A stretch of DNA of 64,000 nucleotides from Conus ventricosus (lineage: Eukaryota; Mollusca; Gastropoda; Neogastropoda; Conidae). This document shows, in pieces, positions 34,552 to 46,501 of this stretch. The translations under genes were made by a program, and so were the position numbers. The notes beneath the pieces were generated by a model. It was not told where the DNA came from and did not search any database. It saw nothing but the letters and a program-made list of their open reading frames with translations. The DNA is taken from assembly GCA_018398815.1 (NCBI GenBank), contig CM031596.1:72122486-72186485 (forward strand), written 5' to 3'. The number at the start of each line of letters is the position of its first letter. Position 1 is the stretch's first letter.

Positions 34552-35661
34552 TGTCAATTGTCACACTTCACTTTTGCACACATGCATTTCATGACAGCTT
34601 TACTCCATACGCACACGCAATATTTCCAATCAACAAAAAGGCAGCACTACCGAATGTTTTCTTCATCCCTCTCATTCAGGGATAAACACTTTACTAAATC
34701 ACATCAAAACATTTATAACAGATTTTATCTATGTATCTCTCTTTACACGGAGAGAAAACCTCAGGGATCCAGTTTCTATAAAGTCATGGCTTCAAAAACA
34801 TGGCTAAGGATCCAGACCAGGAGAATAAATAATTTTTCACTCCTTGATGCTTATACCTGCTTCAGAATTTGGACTCTCGCCCCCCTGCCATACCATCATG
34901 ATTCTCTGTCTCGCTGAGGACAGTGTATCGCCCCTTGAATTCGCCCGTCACTGGGATATGAGCGCCGGGTTCTCTCCCTCGACTTCTCCTGTCACTGAGT
35001 GACGGAGTTCCCACTCCTCTCCCTCGTCTTCTCCTGTCTCGGGAGAGGGCGAGTTCCAACTCCTCTCCTGGAGTCGTTAATTGCCGCGGCTGAATACTGG
35101 CGTGTTCCCCCACACCATGGCCATCCTTAACCCCCTCACGGGGTGAAGGTTGTGGATGAAAGGTGATGGGCGAGGGTGAAGGGCTGAAACACGAATTCAG
35201 TTCTGGAAAGTAACCCTGCATCCAATTTAATTATGAATTCTTTCTTTTTCTTTTCTTTTTAAGTGTCCCCTGTAGCTTTCCCCAATATTTATGGCTCACT
35301 GGGGTAATGATGGTCAGCAGTGAGGACCAGCGTCTGACAGGTTCGAGTCTCTAGGCATCTGGCTGGGCACTAAAACTGATTTCTTTCTCCCTCCTCCTAG
35401 TTGAGTGCATACTCAGTGTTCAAAAACACATGACCAGGCACCTTACCAGCCTTGTTAATCTATCTTCAGTGGTCACTTTCACCCCATGACCACCCTTCTT
35501 TCTTTAAGTTATTCTCACCTTTATTTGGGGATCGCCCCGCTTACACTAGGCAGCCACATGAATATTCGTCCTTTTAGTAGTGGCATGGGGAAATGATTCA
35601 TATCACAAACTAATGTGATGGAGCGTCAAATGCCTTTGATGTGAGGTACGTCTACATGACA
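34552..35661 (-). repeat. 3' LTR (left copy)
   Basis: In plus orientation it starts TGTCAATTGTCACAC and ends CTACATGACA, matching TG...CA LTR ends. Its sequence recurs at 43095-44171 in the same orientation. It contains a tRNA-like SINE block at 35292-35356. Confidence 0.85.
35292..35356 (+). repeat. tRNA-like SINE segment inside LTR
   Basis: TGGCTCACTGGGGTAATGA resembles an A box and AGGTTCGAGTCTC a B box about 50 nt later. Both LTRs contain it (43813-43875 in the right copy), so it was captured before the last transposition. Confidence 0.55.
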
Positions 35662-35674
35662 CCCCCTCCCATCC
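35662..35674 (-). other. Polypurine tract of LTR element
   Basis: On the minus strand GGATGGGAGGGGG lies immediately before the TGTCATG start of the 3' LTR, the expected place for the plus-strand primer. Confidence 0.8.
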
Positions 35675-36889
35675 TGGGTGAAAAAATTTTCTCAGAAAAA
35701 TTTTTTTTTTTTTTTAAAGGATATACAACTTCACTTGAACCACATCTTCAGCCATGAATCTCAACATTCTGTAACCGACATCCACACTTGATTCACAAAT
35801 TAAATAATCAACGTATAGAATCAATCATCGGATCCACCCTAATTAGCATATTTCAAACGTTCAGTCTTTCTAAAAATAAACGAAAATTCATAATGATCAC
35901 ACATCCCTCACAAAATAATTTCACAAATTACATGGAAAAAACATATTAGGTTGTTGTTGTTGTCGTACCCTGGCTAAAAGGACTCCAGGGATCATACGGA
36001 ACAGCGAAGTATTTGAAACATATGGCACAAATGCATCAGCTGGGGAAGAGAACATTACGTGTGTGGACCGTTTTTTGATTCCCCCGCCCACATGGGCAGC
36101 CACACTCCGACTTCGGTGGGGGATTTGGGAGACGGATAATGTTATGCTAGGAGCTTGTCACGATGAAGACAATCCCCACATAACTATGCAGAGATAACAA
36201 CATTTTGATGTTGCCTTGGTGTTCTGGCCCTATTGTCAATTGGTCTGACACAGCCTTAAGCCAACGGCGTAACAATTAGGGATATTACAATTCAAATGTA
36301 CCAGTGTCATCATTATTAAGATGTGAAGCCATATTTTCCCTAGTTCTTTGTCTCACATCATATGTTACAAAACCCTCATGAAAATGGATATTTCTAAGTG
36401 TAAAGTTTCTCCCCCCCAATAGACATGTAAACAAAATAAAAACATAATTTAACTTGTTTTTCCCCCACATGTAAGGTTATAGTCCAGTGAAAAGTGTAAC
36501 TTTTCCATTGTTGCCAATTACGTATGAAACAATAGGTTGGTCTACAGCACCACTCAAAACTTGTGTATATACATTTTAAAGAGTTATTTGGCTCAGCACA
36601 CGTACATATATATTCATTTCACAAGCTAAGTAGACATAATTAGTACATGATGATTTTTCCATTCTTTACGAAAGACTAAGCAAAAGAATAGTATATGTAA
36701 TACATCAAATCATGTAGTTTTGCTTGTAAAACATAGTCCACCTCAACATGCAAATTAAGCATAAATAACCACTCTTGATTTAAATTGGGTCAGTTAGCAT
36801 ACAATGCACTGTCAAATGTCGCACACCACAATCTAAAGGAAAGACAAAAAAAAACAGGAATTAGTCTTTCCCTTGGATGTAGTTACATT
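35675..36889 (-). other. 3' noncoding region of LTR element
   Basis: About 1.2 kb lies between the RNase H end and the polypurine tract. It is AT-rich, with no envelope-like or other convincing frame. Confidence 0.6.
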
Positions 36890-38300
36890 TGTCCAGCGAA
36901 TACTCATGCACGTGACAATAAATCGCCATGACATTTGTGTTCCAGGCACTGGTTCAATGGTAATACTGGAATTCCTGCAATGCCAAGAACCACCTTAATA
37001 ATCTGTGTTCTTAGTTTTGACGATTGCAGGAAAGTCAATGGCCTGTGGTTCAGTCTGTAACCGAAACTTCTTCCAGTCAAGAAACCTGGCGAACTTCTCA
37101 CATGCCCATACAATAGCCAAGCACTTCTCTCTCAATAGTGGAGTATTTCTCTGGGTCTTGAGAATGCTTACTGGCGTATTGGCACGGGATTGTAACAAAG
37201 CATTTTTTTCCATGCAACAGTACCTCTCCCAGTCCTTTGGAACTGAGCTCGGTTCTCAAAAATAAAGTCTTCTGAGAGGGAGGGTAACAAGCAGAACAGG
37301 AAATGAGTTGAGGGTGTTCTGAACACACTCCCAAGCTTCTGGCACCTCATCAGACCACACAATACTTTGTTCTTCGTCCTTTCTTCAGTTCAGTCAAAGG
37401 GGCCGTCAGGGACGCAAAAGGGGGGTACATATGTTATAGTAAGACAACAATCCGATGGAGTGACCTGATCCGTTTCTTTGTAGTGGTTTAGTAAAGATAA
37501 ATCTTTTCACTTTATTTCCTTCTGGCATCATTGTTCCCACCTGAACTAGTGTGACCCAAAAACTCGAGATTTGAAAACCGGCACGAATTTTAGGATGTCT
37601 CGCAGTCAAACCAAAACCACTGAGTCTGGAAAAAAACAGACCGTATGTTAGAAAGGAGGTCACTCATGACGTTGCAGCCAACAAAATATCGTCAAAAAAA
37701 TCTGACTGCACCACCACTCATGGAGTTTCAGGGCTCGCTTCATTCTAGCAAAGAAAGCTGGGCATTTTGCATAAACCAATGGCATTTTCGTCATGGAAAA
37801 AGACCAAAAGGTGTTGAAATCTGTCTTTTTCCTTATCAGCTTCAGCCATTGGGAATCTGCCAGTTCCATTTAGTTCAAAGTCTACTTTCACAAAATATTT
37901 CCTTTTGAGGAGCTGACACAGAAGTTCTTCATGTAGGGGATGGGCTCGGATCGAACACAGTGATCTTATTTAATTTCCTGTAATCGATGCAGAAACGCAC
38001 GAGCATCAGGTTTGTCCACAATCAACTGGTGAGCTGTACGGAGATGTAGGTTCTATGACCTTTAAATCCAGTTTACTTGATTTCTCTCTCGAACAACCTC
38101 TTTTTTGCAAGGGACGGGGGGTATGTTGGTTCGCACTGGTTATTTCTCAGTGTTAACTGATACTCTATGGGGTTCACTACAGTCACTGTACCTGGGGGGT
38201 ATCTGTCAACACATCCTGAAAAGTCTTTCAAAAATTTTTTTGAGTGTTTATTTGACTTGCAGACAAATCATCGACGAACCCATCATCATAGGTTTCACCT
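36890..38300 (-). pseudogene. pol: Reverse transcriptase and RNase H (pol, C-terminal part)
   Basis: Reading down the minus strand, the linker has a FQDVLTD motif (near 38210). RT follows with RFCIDYRKLN (about 37990-38015), a MTKMPLVYAKCPA stretch (37780-37815), a catalytic box seen as FFDDIL in place of YxDD (about 37690), and a connection-domain IGLLSYY (about 37450). RNase H follows with EKYSTIEREVL (about 37125), WACEKFARFLDWKKF (about 37070) and RLLRWFLALQEFQYYH (about 36970). The frames shift many times. RNase H is the last domain of the polyprotein; no integrase follows it. These are standard Ty3/Gypsy RT/RH motifs. Confidence 0.85.
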
Positions 38301-38499
38301 TTGATAGACAGTGTAGGTAGGGGTACAACATCTCTGCACTGGTAGATTTTAACACTCCTAATTTGCCGGTTTTCACAACCTTTGACCTGTCCCTGTTACG
38401 TTACATTGGGACAAAATCATCACTGATAATATCTGTCATGTTGACATCAGTTCTGCTAGGACATATCCATTCAACGGACTGGATGATGGGCAACTTTGT

Positions 38500-39760
38500 A
38501 CGTTTCAAATACTTCTTCAAAACATGTGTCACATGGAATACTTCTCAGTGTTTGCCATTTTGATCTTATAATTAAAACTGCAGCAAGTTTTCGACCACCT
38601 GAAAAGGACCCCTTCCACATAACACCCGAAGCTTGGTATGTTCATCAGATGAGTAGTACAAGACTTTTATCCCCTACATGAAGGAACGTACTTTGCTTTT
38701 CTGTCTGCAAAGACTTGTACAATCTGTTTTTCCTATCAGCGACTGTTGAGCAAGCTCACATGCATCTTACAAACGATTATGCTGTTCATAAACGTATTGG
38801 TAAACAGTTATACTGTCAGGGATGTCCGTCTTTTTTTCGTCATTGTCATCTGTAGATCCAAAGGACCCTTGTGGCGTGTCCAAAAAGAAACTCGAATGGT
38901 GAGAATCCCCAGCGTTCGTTCGGCATTTCCCTGTATTGCGAAAAGCAAAATGCCCGTATGAAACGTCAATCATGGGGTTCCTTCCTTGCAACCTTCCTCA
39001 AAATGTGGACTTTAACGTTCCATTGAAACGTTCAACATGCCATTCGATATTGGGGATGATATGGCGTGGTTGAATGAAGAGATTGACAACGTCTGTAAAT
39101 TTCTCTCATGAGATCGGAAATGAATTGCGTTCAGCAATCCGAGAGAAGTTTCGTCTGGAAGAACCCCTCTCTTGAAAAAACGCAAGTAGGGCTTCAGCGA
39201 CAGACACTGTATCAATTTTCTTCAGTGGAATCGCTTCTGGAAACCTTGTCGCTGTATCCACCAAAGTTAAGATTTTTAGCGTTATCCGGAAGCAAAAACA
39301 AAGGGGGGGGACCAGGTTGGGAAAGGTCCCAACAAGATCAATAGCCACCTTCCGCAATCGGACCGGAAATGGAGGCATTTTGTGCAAAAGGTGACATGGG
39401 ACGCGACCTTTCTGAGATGTGTTTGGAGATGTCACTTGCGCGCAGTATTCTGTAACTTCCTTTGTGGACACCGGGCCAATAAAAAGAAATCAAGAACTCT
39501 CTTTAATGTTTTTATTCTTTTGATTCCGCAGTGACCTCAGCGAAACAAGTATCATGAGCCGTGTGTAGTTCTGTCTCTCTAAGTGGCTTTGGGAACGACA
39601 ACTTGTTTGTTGTCCTGTCCAGGCACACACTGTAGAGAAGGTCAGAGTCCAGTATGTACGTTGGTTTGTCCGTTGGTATGTCAGTGACAGTCTGTTTAGC
39701 AGCAGAAGTATTGTCGTCAACGTCTCGTCTTTTCCCTGCATTTCTTTTAGATCATCTGGG
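38500..39760 (-). pseudogene. pol: Integrase (upstream of RT)
   Basis: The zinc-finger part is decayed (EYCAQVT...NTSQKGRVP, near 39410-39450). The catalytic core shows KVAIDLVG (first Asp) and LTLVDTATRFPEAIPLKKI (39215-39275). A decayed version of the second-Asp motif and a YHPQ/ERFNG-like block at 39010-39070 follow. The C-terminal part has a GPFQVVE segment, the GPY/F module, near 38600. It lies 5' of RT on the coding strand, the reverse of the usual Ty3/Gypsy order. At least several frameshifts are present. Confidence 0.85.
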
Positions 39761-39849
39761 GTTTTCTGGAGTTCATCAGTTTTGAGATTTTGCAGCTTTT
39801 TAGCCTTCCTGCTCTAGGATGTCTGACTGTACTGCAGACAAGGAACAAA

Positions 39850-40150
39850 CGATCCTCCAGCACCACATGTACTGTAGCGACCACTGGCAAATTGGCCAAG
39901 ATCAAGTGCAGATGGGTTTTCGATAACACAGGCGGTGAGAATCCGGGTCGTACGTGTATCGACGAAATTTTCGCCCGTGGACACGTTCCCCGATTATCTT
40001 GCCTCCAACGACCTACACTTTTGGACCGTGTAGATACTGGTTTCGAAGCACGAAGTTGTTCTTACACCAGCAGTAGTGCACCCAGTGTCTCGCAAAAACG
40101 AAGCCTTGCATCCGTTGATGGCTTGTTTTCTAACACCAGTCCATCAACAG
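39850..40150 (-). pseudogene. pol: Aspartic protease region (decayed)
   Basis: Position between Gag and integrase, plus a stretch with VDTRTTRILTACVIENPSA, suggest the retroviral-type protease of Gmr1-like elements. The catalytic Asp-Thr/Ser-Gly cannot be read in frame, so it is assigned mainly from context. Confidence 0.5.
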
Positions 40151-40219
40151 ATTGATCTGGTGCCAAAACAAGGCTTCTTCCAAATCAGTGGCGACTAATG
40201 CGGATTTTGAATCATTTGG

Positions 40220-41457
40220 TTTGATAGGGCAAATTCTTTTCAAAGGAACTTACCCTCACAAAAGAAAACATCGCATTGTCTGATCGGCAGCTGATTGATT
40301 GTGAGAATCTGTTTTTGTCCACGAAACTGCCCAAACGGTCTACGCGTGTGGTCGGTTGTCCACGACTTCGGAACGTTTGCTGAGGAGCAAAGGGTTTGGT
40401 TTTTCCGGCGGAGAGTACGGGTATTGACGAAAGTCACACGAACCGCGGAAGATCCTGTCGGTCAATCCTAGGATAAGTATATCCTTGAAGGAATCAGAAA
40501 TGACCCACGTATCCCTTGACTGTAACTTCCCTTGTCCCGATGGGATAGTACATGACACGCCCATGAGACTCAAGATGGAAAAATTCTCCTTTCCTAGCAC
40601 GCCCTTATCTGGGTTGTGCGATACAATACTGATCAGCCATCGGACACCATTTCCTCAACGCTTTCAAATTGCCTTTCTTAGGGAAAGTGGCCAGATCTTT
40701 GACTCACGCTCTGCCCCAGTATATTACAGCAGGAGATCTGCAGTGATTGAAACGTTTTGTTCGTTTTAGAAAAATCTATCCATCGATCCCCCAAACTTGA
40801 CTCATACGGTAGAAAGACGGAGACGATTCTCCTTTGTCAGGGCACAGAACGGAAACGTTCGCGAAAACGATCAGCAGAACATTGAAATTTCTTGAGGAGT
40901 TCTTCTTTCAACGGATCCAGTTAATTTTTGTTTCGCAGCGAGTGTGTGGTACAGTGCCAAAGTGCTACCCGTCTTAACAACGACCCAATAGACATGTTCC
41001 ACTTTTCCTTTGGCCTACCCAAGGACGGTTTGGACTTTCAAAGCGAAAGGAAAGCTATCGATGTCATCGTTTTTTCTCGAAGGCTGGTAACTTTGGAATA
41101 TATGCTGTTGTTTGGTTGAGGTGCGCTTTGCGGAAACGATGGTGGAGCGTTCTCTCGATGTGTAATTCTTCTAATCTCAGACATCGGTCTCTAATTCTAA
41201 CTGTCTCAATTTACATTGGCGTTCTTACTCTTCCCCCCCCCCCGTTCCTTGTAGTCTTCTTTCTTCAGCTTCCCTGTTAGTCTATTTTCTTCAGCTTCTG
41301 CTTCCCTCTGTAGTCTCTCTTCGTCTCTCTCTCTTAACCTGTCTGCCCTATCTATGCATTGTTGCACATAGTTAGTAAGTTTTTTCTCCATCAAAACCAA
41401 CGTTCGATTTTGTTGAACATATTTATCAAAATCATCATAATGAACGTCACAAAACAA
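40220..41457 (-). pseudogene. gag: Gag with SCAN-like capsid segment
   Basis: It starts at ATG 41457 with a charged coiled-coil stretch (DRADRLRERDEERLQREAEA). After frameshifts comes a capsid-like part: DDIDSFLFRFE (about 41060), WNMSIGSLL (about 40990), then ELLKKFQCSADRFRERFRSV (40840-40900) and WIDFSKTNKTFQSL (about 40770). That helical pattern is the one shared by Gmr1-type Gag and the vertebrate SCAN domain. A degraded zinc knuckle (FFCEGK...CPIKP) lies near 40220-40265. Confidence 0.75.
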
Positions 41458-42424
41458 TTTCTATGTATGAATAAAATAAGCGATATATGATGGCGCTTTA
41501 TGTTTCACAAAAAATGTAATATAGTATTATACATTCAGAATTCGAATTTCGGTGTAAACAGAAAACAGCTTACTAAAAACAAGGTAGATATGAAACACAA
41601 GGAATGTATTTTCCCAGACAACAGGGTTTTCAATTTGTAATTTTTAAAAAAAAATACGTTCTATCGCAATCGTTTTTTTCCTAAGAAAGGAAAAAAACCC
41701 AATAAAGTTTTCTGGAAATAAATTCTTTATAAAGTTTATGTTCTTAAAAAAATTAAGGGTTCCTGTTGTCAGTCTTTCTTTCTTACTAATTCCAAATGTA
41801 TTTACAAAAACAAAATGTATCGCCTTATACGATAAATAAATGAATAGTAAATTTACAAAAACAAAGGAAGCACAAACAATTAAAAGAGGGGAAGAAACAC
41901 AAACTAGCGGAATCCCTTACCTAAATGATGAAAATGTAGAAAGAAAAATAGATAGGAGCTTATTGAGGAGAAAGTTTTAACAGGTTTTGGAAAAAGGGGG
42001 GGTGACAAAGGAAATGTATGGATACACAGGTCGGAATAGTAAGAATGAAATAAGGAAAAGCAAAAAGAAGCCCTCAGACAGCACTAGTGGTCACTGGCTC
42101 CCGTGAAACTGGAGTCGGAAAACAAATCACGCACAATATACGCAAAACACTACAGTAAAGTTATAAAATAATAAACAATCAATCAATAACTGTACATTCA
42201 CCCCCAAACGCAAAGAAAAATCTCGCAACACACACCTCCCCCCCCCTAATCCCAAAAAGATAAAGATGTTTTATTTGGGCTGGCGGGTAATTCAACTCCA
42301 CACCTACGCTAGGTTGCATGGACGGAGGTGGAAGTCGATCCCACACTTGAGGGGCAAGGGGAGAAAAATCAATATGAAACAATAGGAAAGGGAAAGAACT
42401 AGATATTTACGAGAACGGAAGGAC

Positions 42425-42605
42425 TACGACTCCCCAACGCATGCCCCCTGCTAAACGCAGGAAGTAGGGTTGGGGCTATCAGTCCTGGGACGGGGACAAA
42501 ACAGAATTCTAATAGTCTAAGGGAAGGACAGCGATCCTCAACGCCCTGCCCCCTTGCTGCCAGGCAACGAGCAAAGAGGAGGTTGAGGCTAGCGGTCCTG
42601 GGTGG
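42425..42605. repeat. Two related hairpin-forming segments in retroelement leader
   Basis: Segment 1 pairs CCCCAAC (42432-42438) with GTTGGGG (42469-42475) and contains an inner CCTGC/GCAGG hairpin. Segment 2 pairs CCTCAAC (42536-42542) with GTTGAGG (42582-42588) and has an inner TTGCT/AGCAA hairpin. Both are followed by GGCTA and GTCCTGGG. Confidence 0.65.
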
Positions 42606-42774
42606 GGAGGGTCAAAAAGGAAGCTACCAAAAAAAGAACCTTAACGGAGGAGAGAAGTAGAGCAACCAAAAGAATGTCCAACACCCAAACACATAAGAAA
42701 TAGAACAAAAAACAACAAATGCAAATATTTAAATACTCAATAAATAATTAAATAATTTCTTTCGTTTTTTCTTC

Positions 42775-43070
42775 CCTCAAAACCCTTGAGGGTAATAAAA
42801 TCAAAATCCTCTTTTTTCCCAACTGAAAATATCTTTTTTATTTCCAGGCCCCGAGGGTACAAACACAAATCTTTTTTTTCTCTTGTTTCCTTCCCCCCCC
42901 CCCTCAAACCCTTGGGGTACAAATCAAAATCTTTTTTTCTCGGCCCCCCCCCCCCCCAAGGGCACAAAATAGAAAATCTTTCTTTTTTTTCACCCAAACC
43001 GAGGGGGACAACAGAAATCCTTCCTTGAAGGTACAAATAGAAATCTTTTTCTTTTTTCCAGGGGGGAAAA
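42775..43070. repeat. Degenerate ~60-bp minisatellite
   Basis: About five imperfect units of the form CCC-(T/A)GAGGGTACAAA, AAATC, a poly-T run, then C-rich sequence. Two C homopolymers (42894-42903, 42944-42957) vary in length. Confidence 0.7.
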
Positions 43071-43094
43071 CAACGCAGCTAAGTCGGGTCCCAC

Positions 43095-44171
43095 TGTCTC
43101 ACACTGTCACTTTTGCACACTTGCATTCATGACAGCAGTTCTCCATTGCAGCACGCAATCTTTCCAATCAACAAAAGGCGCACTACTGAATGTTTTTCTT
43201 CCCCCGCTCCTTCGGGAAAACCTTAGTACTAAATCACATCAAACAATTTTAACAGCTTTAATATTGTATCTCTCTTTACACTGAGAGATAAACTCAGTGA
43301 TCCAAGTTTCTATAAAGTCCTGGCCTTCAAACTACATTGCCTAAGATCCAGACCCGGAGAATAAATAATTTTTTCACTCTTGATGATTACCTGCATCTGA
43401 ATTTGGACTCGCTCCATACCATCATGATTCTCTGTCTCTCTGGACGTGTATCGCCCCCTTGAATTCTCCCGTCCACTGGGAGATATGAGCTCCGGTTCCT
43501 CCCTCGACTTCTCTGTCACTGGAGTGACGAGTTTCCCCACTCTCTCCTCGTCTTCTCTGTCTCTGGAGAGATGACGAGTTCCAATCCTCTCCCTGGAGTC
43601 GTTTAATTGCGGCTGAACTACTGGCGTGTTCCCCACACCCTGGCCATCCTTAACCCCTTCACGGGGGAAAGGTTGAAGGTGATGGGCGAAGGTTGTGAGG
43701 GCTCACTGAAACACGAATAAGGTTCGTGGGTAAGTAACTGCTTCCCAATTTAATTTGAATTCTTTCTTTTTCTTTTCTTTAAGTTTTCCTTGTAGCTTTC
43801 CCCAACTATTTATGGCTCACCTGTAATGCTGGTCAGCAGTGAGGCCAGCGTCCTGACAGTTCGAGTCTCTAGGCCAATCTGCTGGGCTAAAAACTGATTC
43901 TTTCCTCCCTCCTCTAGTGAGTGATATCAGTGTTCAAAACACATGACAGCCCCTTACCAGCCTTGTTAAACTATCTCTCAGTGGTCACTTTCACCCAATG
44001 ACACCCTTCTTGCTTTAAAGTTATTCTCACATTATTTGGGGACGCCCGCTATACTAGTCAAGCCACAGAATATTCGTCCTTTTTAGTAGTGGCATGGGGA
44101 ATGAGTCATATCACTAAACTACCTGTGATGGAGCGTCACTGCCTTGATGTGAGGCTACGTCACAAAGAACA
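43095..44171 (-). repeat. 5' LTR (right copy)
   Basis: On the minus strand it begins TGTTCTTTGTGACGTAGCC and ends GTGTGAGACA. It matches 34552-35661 over its full length with many small indels. The flanking sequence on its gag side (GTGGGACCCGACTTAGC, minus) is where the primer-binding site should be. Confidence 0.85.
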
Positions 44172-46419
44172 AAATTTAACGTGGGTACGCTATTTAGGCC
44201 CATTCACACACAAAAACGGGACTATGGAGGAAGGGATGGAGGAACGGTGTAGGGGTGAGGGCTGGAGGAAATGGAGTGAGGAGGGAGGCAGATATACGAG
44301 ACTTATGTGGGAAAAACGTTGTCACATTGGCCTGTAAACGTTCATATGACATGGATCCCACATGTGGTATTAAACATATTTGTTACTAATCCTCAGTATG
44401 TCAAGTGCACTCATAGTAATAGTCCACTTCACAACTTTGCAAACACCGTCGCGATGGGTCTTAGTGAGGATTTCCTTTCACAACAAGTTTGCTCCAGGAA
44501 GAAGTGTGGTGTTGAACTTGGCCACAATCACGGACGGATTGACCAAGGTCTTCCTCTTATCCCCAATAGTTGCCATTATTTGCGTATAACTGTTTTGTTT
44601 GACAAGCTCTGTGTGCTGCCTGCACATTAGCTTTGTAGTGAGCTTGACGCTGTCTGTGCACATTGTTGATGTACTAACATTAGTTTTCTCTGTGTTGGGT
44701 AAAGGCATCGATTTTGAGATCACGTGCGGTTGTATTATTTTCCTGTCATAGCCGTCAGTAATTTTTTTTACACTAACAGTGATAGCACATCTGTTTCTGC
44801 CTACGCACCTTTTCTCAGTGTCCTGGCACACTATCAGTCAGTGTGTACTGGCGCCACACAGTTCATGTGATTTCCGTTCATTGTTTTGCGTGTCATACAA
44901 AGGTCTGGCAAACGAAGTAGGCAAAATGATGATCATTGTCAGTACATGGGTATCGGTATCACATTGTTTTACTGTCTGCATCAGCACATCGCACCCGAAA
45001 CTGGGCAGTGTTGGCAAAAGGTAAACCAGATAAGATGAAAGGCTGCCTTGCTTACCATTGGCTTCTTTCGGTGTGCACAGTGTTATCCCTGTTTAGCTGA
45101 GGGGGCACTTTCTGCGATAACCGACATGACGCATGTGGCGTAAACGTGAAGGGATAATCGGTTATAGTATTGAACCTCAGAAACGATGGACAATTTGGTT
45201 TACTTTGCCTTCCGTTTTGAATGGAGATAGAATGTTTGCAGTGCTAGAGTTCAGCATACTTTTAAGTTGCCAGGAGACTCTAACAGGCTACGATCAGACT
45301 TGTGTAGGAAACACTAAGATTTGAACTAGCTGCTGGTTAGGGAGGACATAAGTGTAACTCATGAGGCATAAAATTATCAAAGTAGAGTAGGTGTCTATTC
45401 GCAGTTGGGGTTAAGACATCCGTCTAAAAATGGCACGGCTTCAGATGCCCCCCCAATCCAAAGTTGCGGGTTCGAGTCCCCGTGCCCGCCCGCCACATGT
45501 GGGAAAAAATGTGAAAAAAAAATGAGAAGAATAGTTGATTAGTTAGTTAAGTAGAAAGTAAGGTAGTTAGTTAGGTAGGTAGTTAGTTAGCTAGTTAATT
45601 AGTTAGTTAATGAGAGATAAGCTTTATCTATTTTTCTTTATTATTTTTTGGCTTCTGCCAGACTACAAGTAGTAAAGAGCCTCTTTCTGTATGTCTCTGA
45701 CTTTGTAATTGTCTTTTTTTTAATCGAAAAAACAAAATATGTATGTACATACGTATATAATAAGATAAAACAAATTAATTAATAGAGTAGAAAAAACAAA
45801 AACAAAGAAGAGATGGAAATAGGAAGATAAAGAAAGAATAAGTACGAAATGTAAGACAGGGAGGACTGATGTGCCATGAAGACGTTATGAGAAGATGATT
45901 AGAAATTCAGAATAATAGAACTAAATAACCAACTAACTAACTAACTGACTAACTAACTAATGAATTCTTTTTTTCACTTATTCACTGTGCAGCCTTCGGG
46001 GTTTTGTTTTCCATTTTGTTTATCTCTCTTGCTTTTTTTGTTCTTTTCCATCCCTCCCTCCTTCCTTCCCTCCCTCCTTCCTTCCTGTCTTTCTTTCTTT
46101 CTTTCTTTCGTCCGTTTTTTCATTATTTCCTCTAGTGGTATAATTGTCAAAACGTCTATGTTATCCTCAATGAAGTTTTAGTAATTCCCAAACCTTTATG
46201 GTATATGAATTATTCCTTGTTTTTTTCCATTTATTTATTTACTTATATACTTATTACTTATTTATCTTTTTCTTGATATATTTATTTATTATTTATGTAT
46301 TCATTGAGGCATTTATTTAGGTATTTAGGTATGAAATTGAATACGTATTCAATTTGTGATTTTCAGAAAAGAGAGAGGAGAGAGAGAGAGAGAGGAGAGA
46401 GAGGAGAGAGGAGAGAGAG

Positions 46420-46452
<33 letters not shown>

Positions 46453-46453
46453 C

Positions 46454-46501
<48 letters not shown>

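Larger units (their letters stand above)
41458..43094 (-). other. 5' leader of LTR element
   Basis: A 1.6-kb noncoding leader lies between the 5' LTR and gag. It contains a pair of similar hairpin-forming segments (42425-42605) and a degenerate minisatellite (42775-43070). The stretch 41460-42400 shows AT-rich sequence without a recognisable element. Confidence 0.7.
34552..44171 (-). mobile_element. Ty3/Gypsy-class LTR retrotransposon with Gmr1-type gene order, 9.6 kb
   Basis: Direct repeats of about 1.1 kb (34552-35661 and 43095-44171) flank a minus-strand gag-pol. The element interrupts a satellite monomer: the satellite stops at ATTAAGTTA and resumes AAATTTAACGTGG, which suggests a 5-6-bp target duplication with one base difference. 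Domains in transcript order are Gag, protease, integrase, reverse transcriptase and RNase H. Placing IN before RT is the arrangement described for Gmr1-like elements. All frames are broken, so it is inactive as assembled. Confidence 0.9.

Noticed and set aside
39790..40155. 121-codon plus-strand ORF
   Set aside because: Antisense shadow of the protease/Gag end of the minus-strand retrotransposon.
34552..44171. Ty1/copia element, suggested by integrase-first order
   Set aside because: RT, RNase H, Gag and the GPY/F-type integrase end are Ty3/Gypsy-like; Gmr1-type order explains the arrangement.
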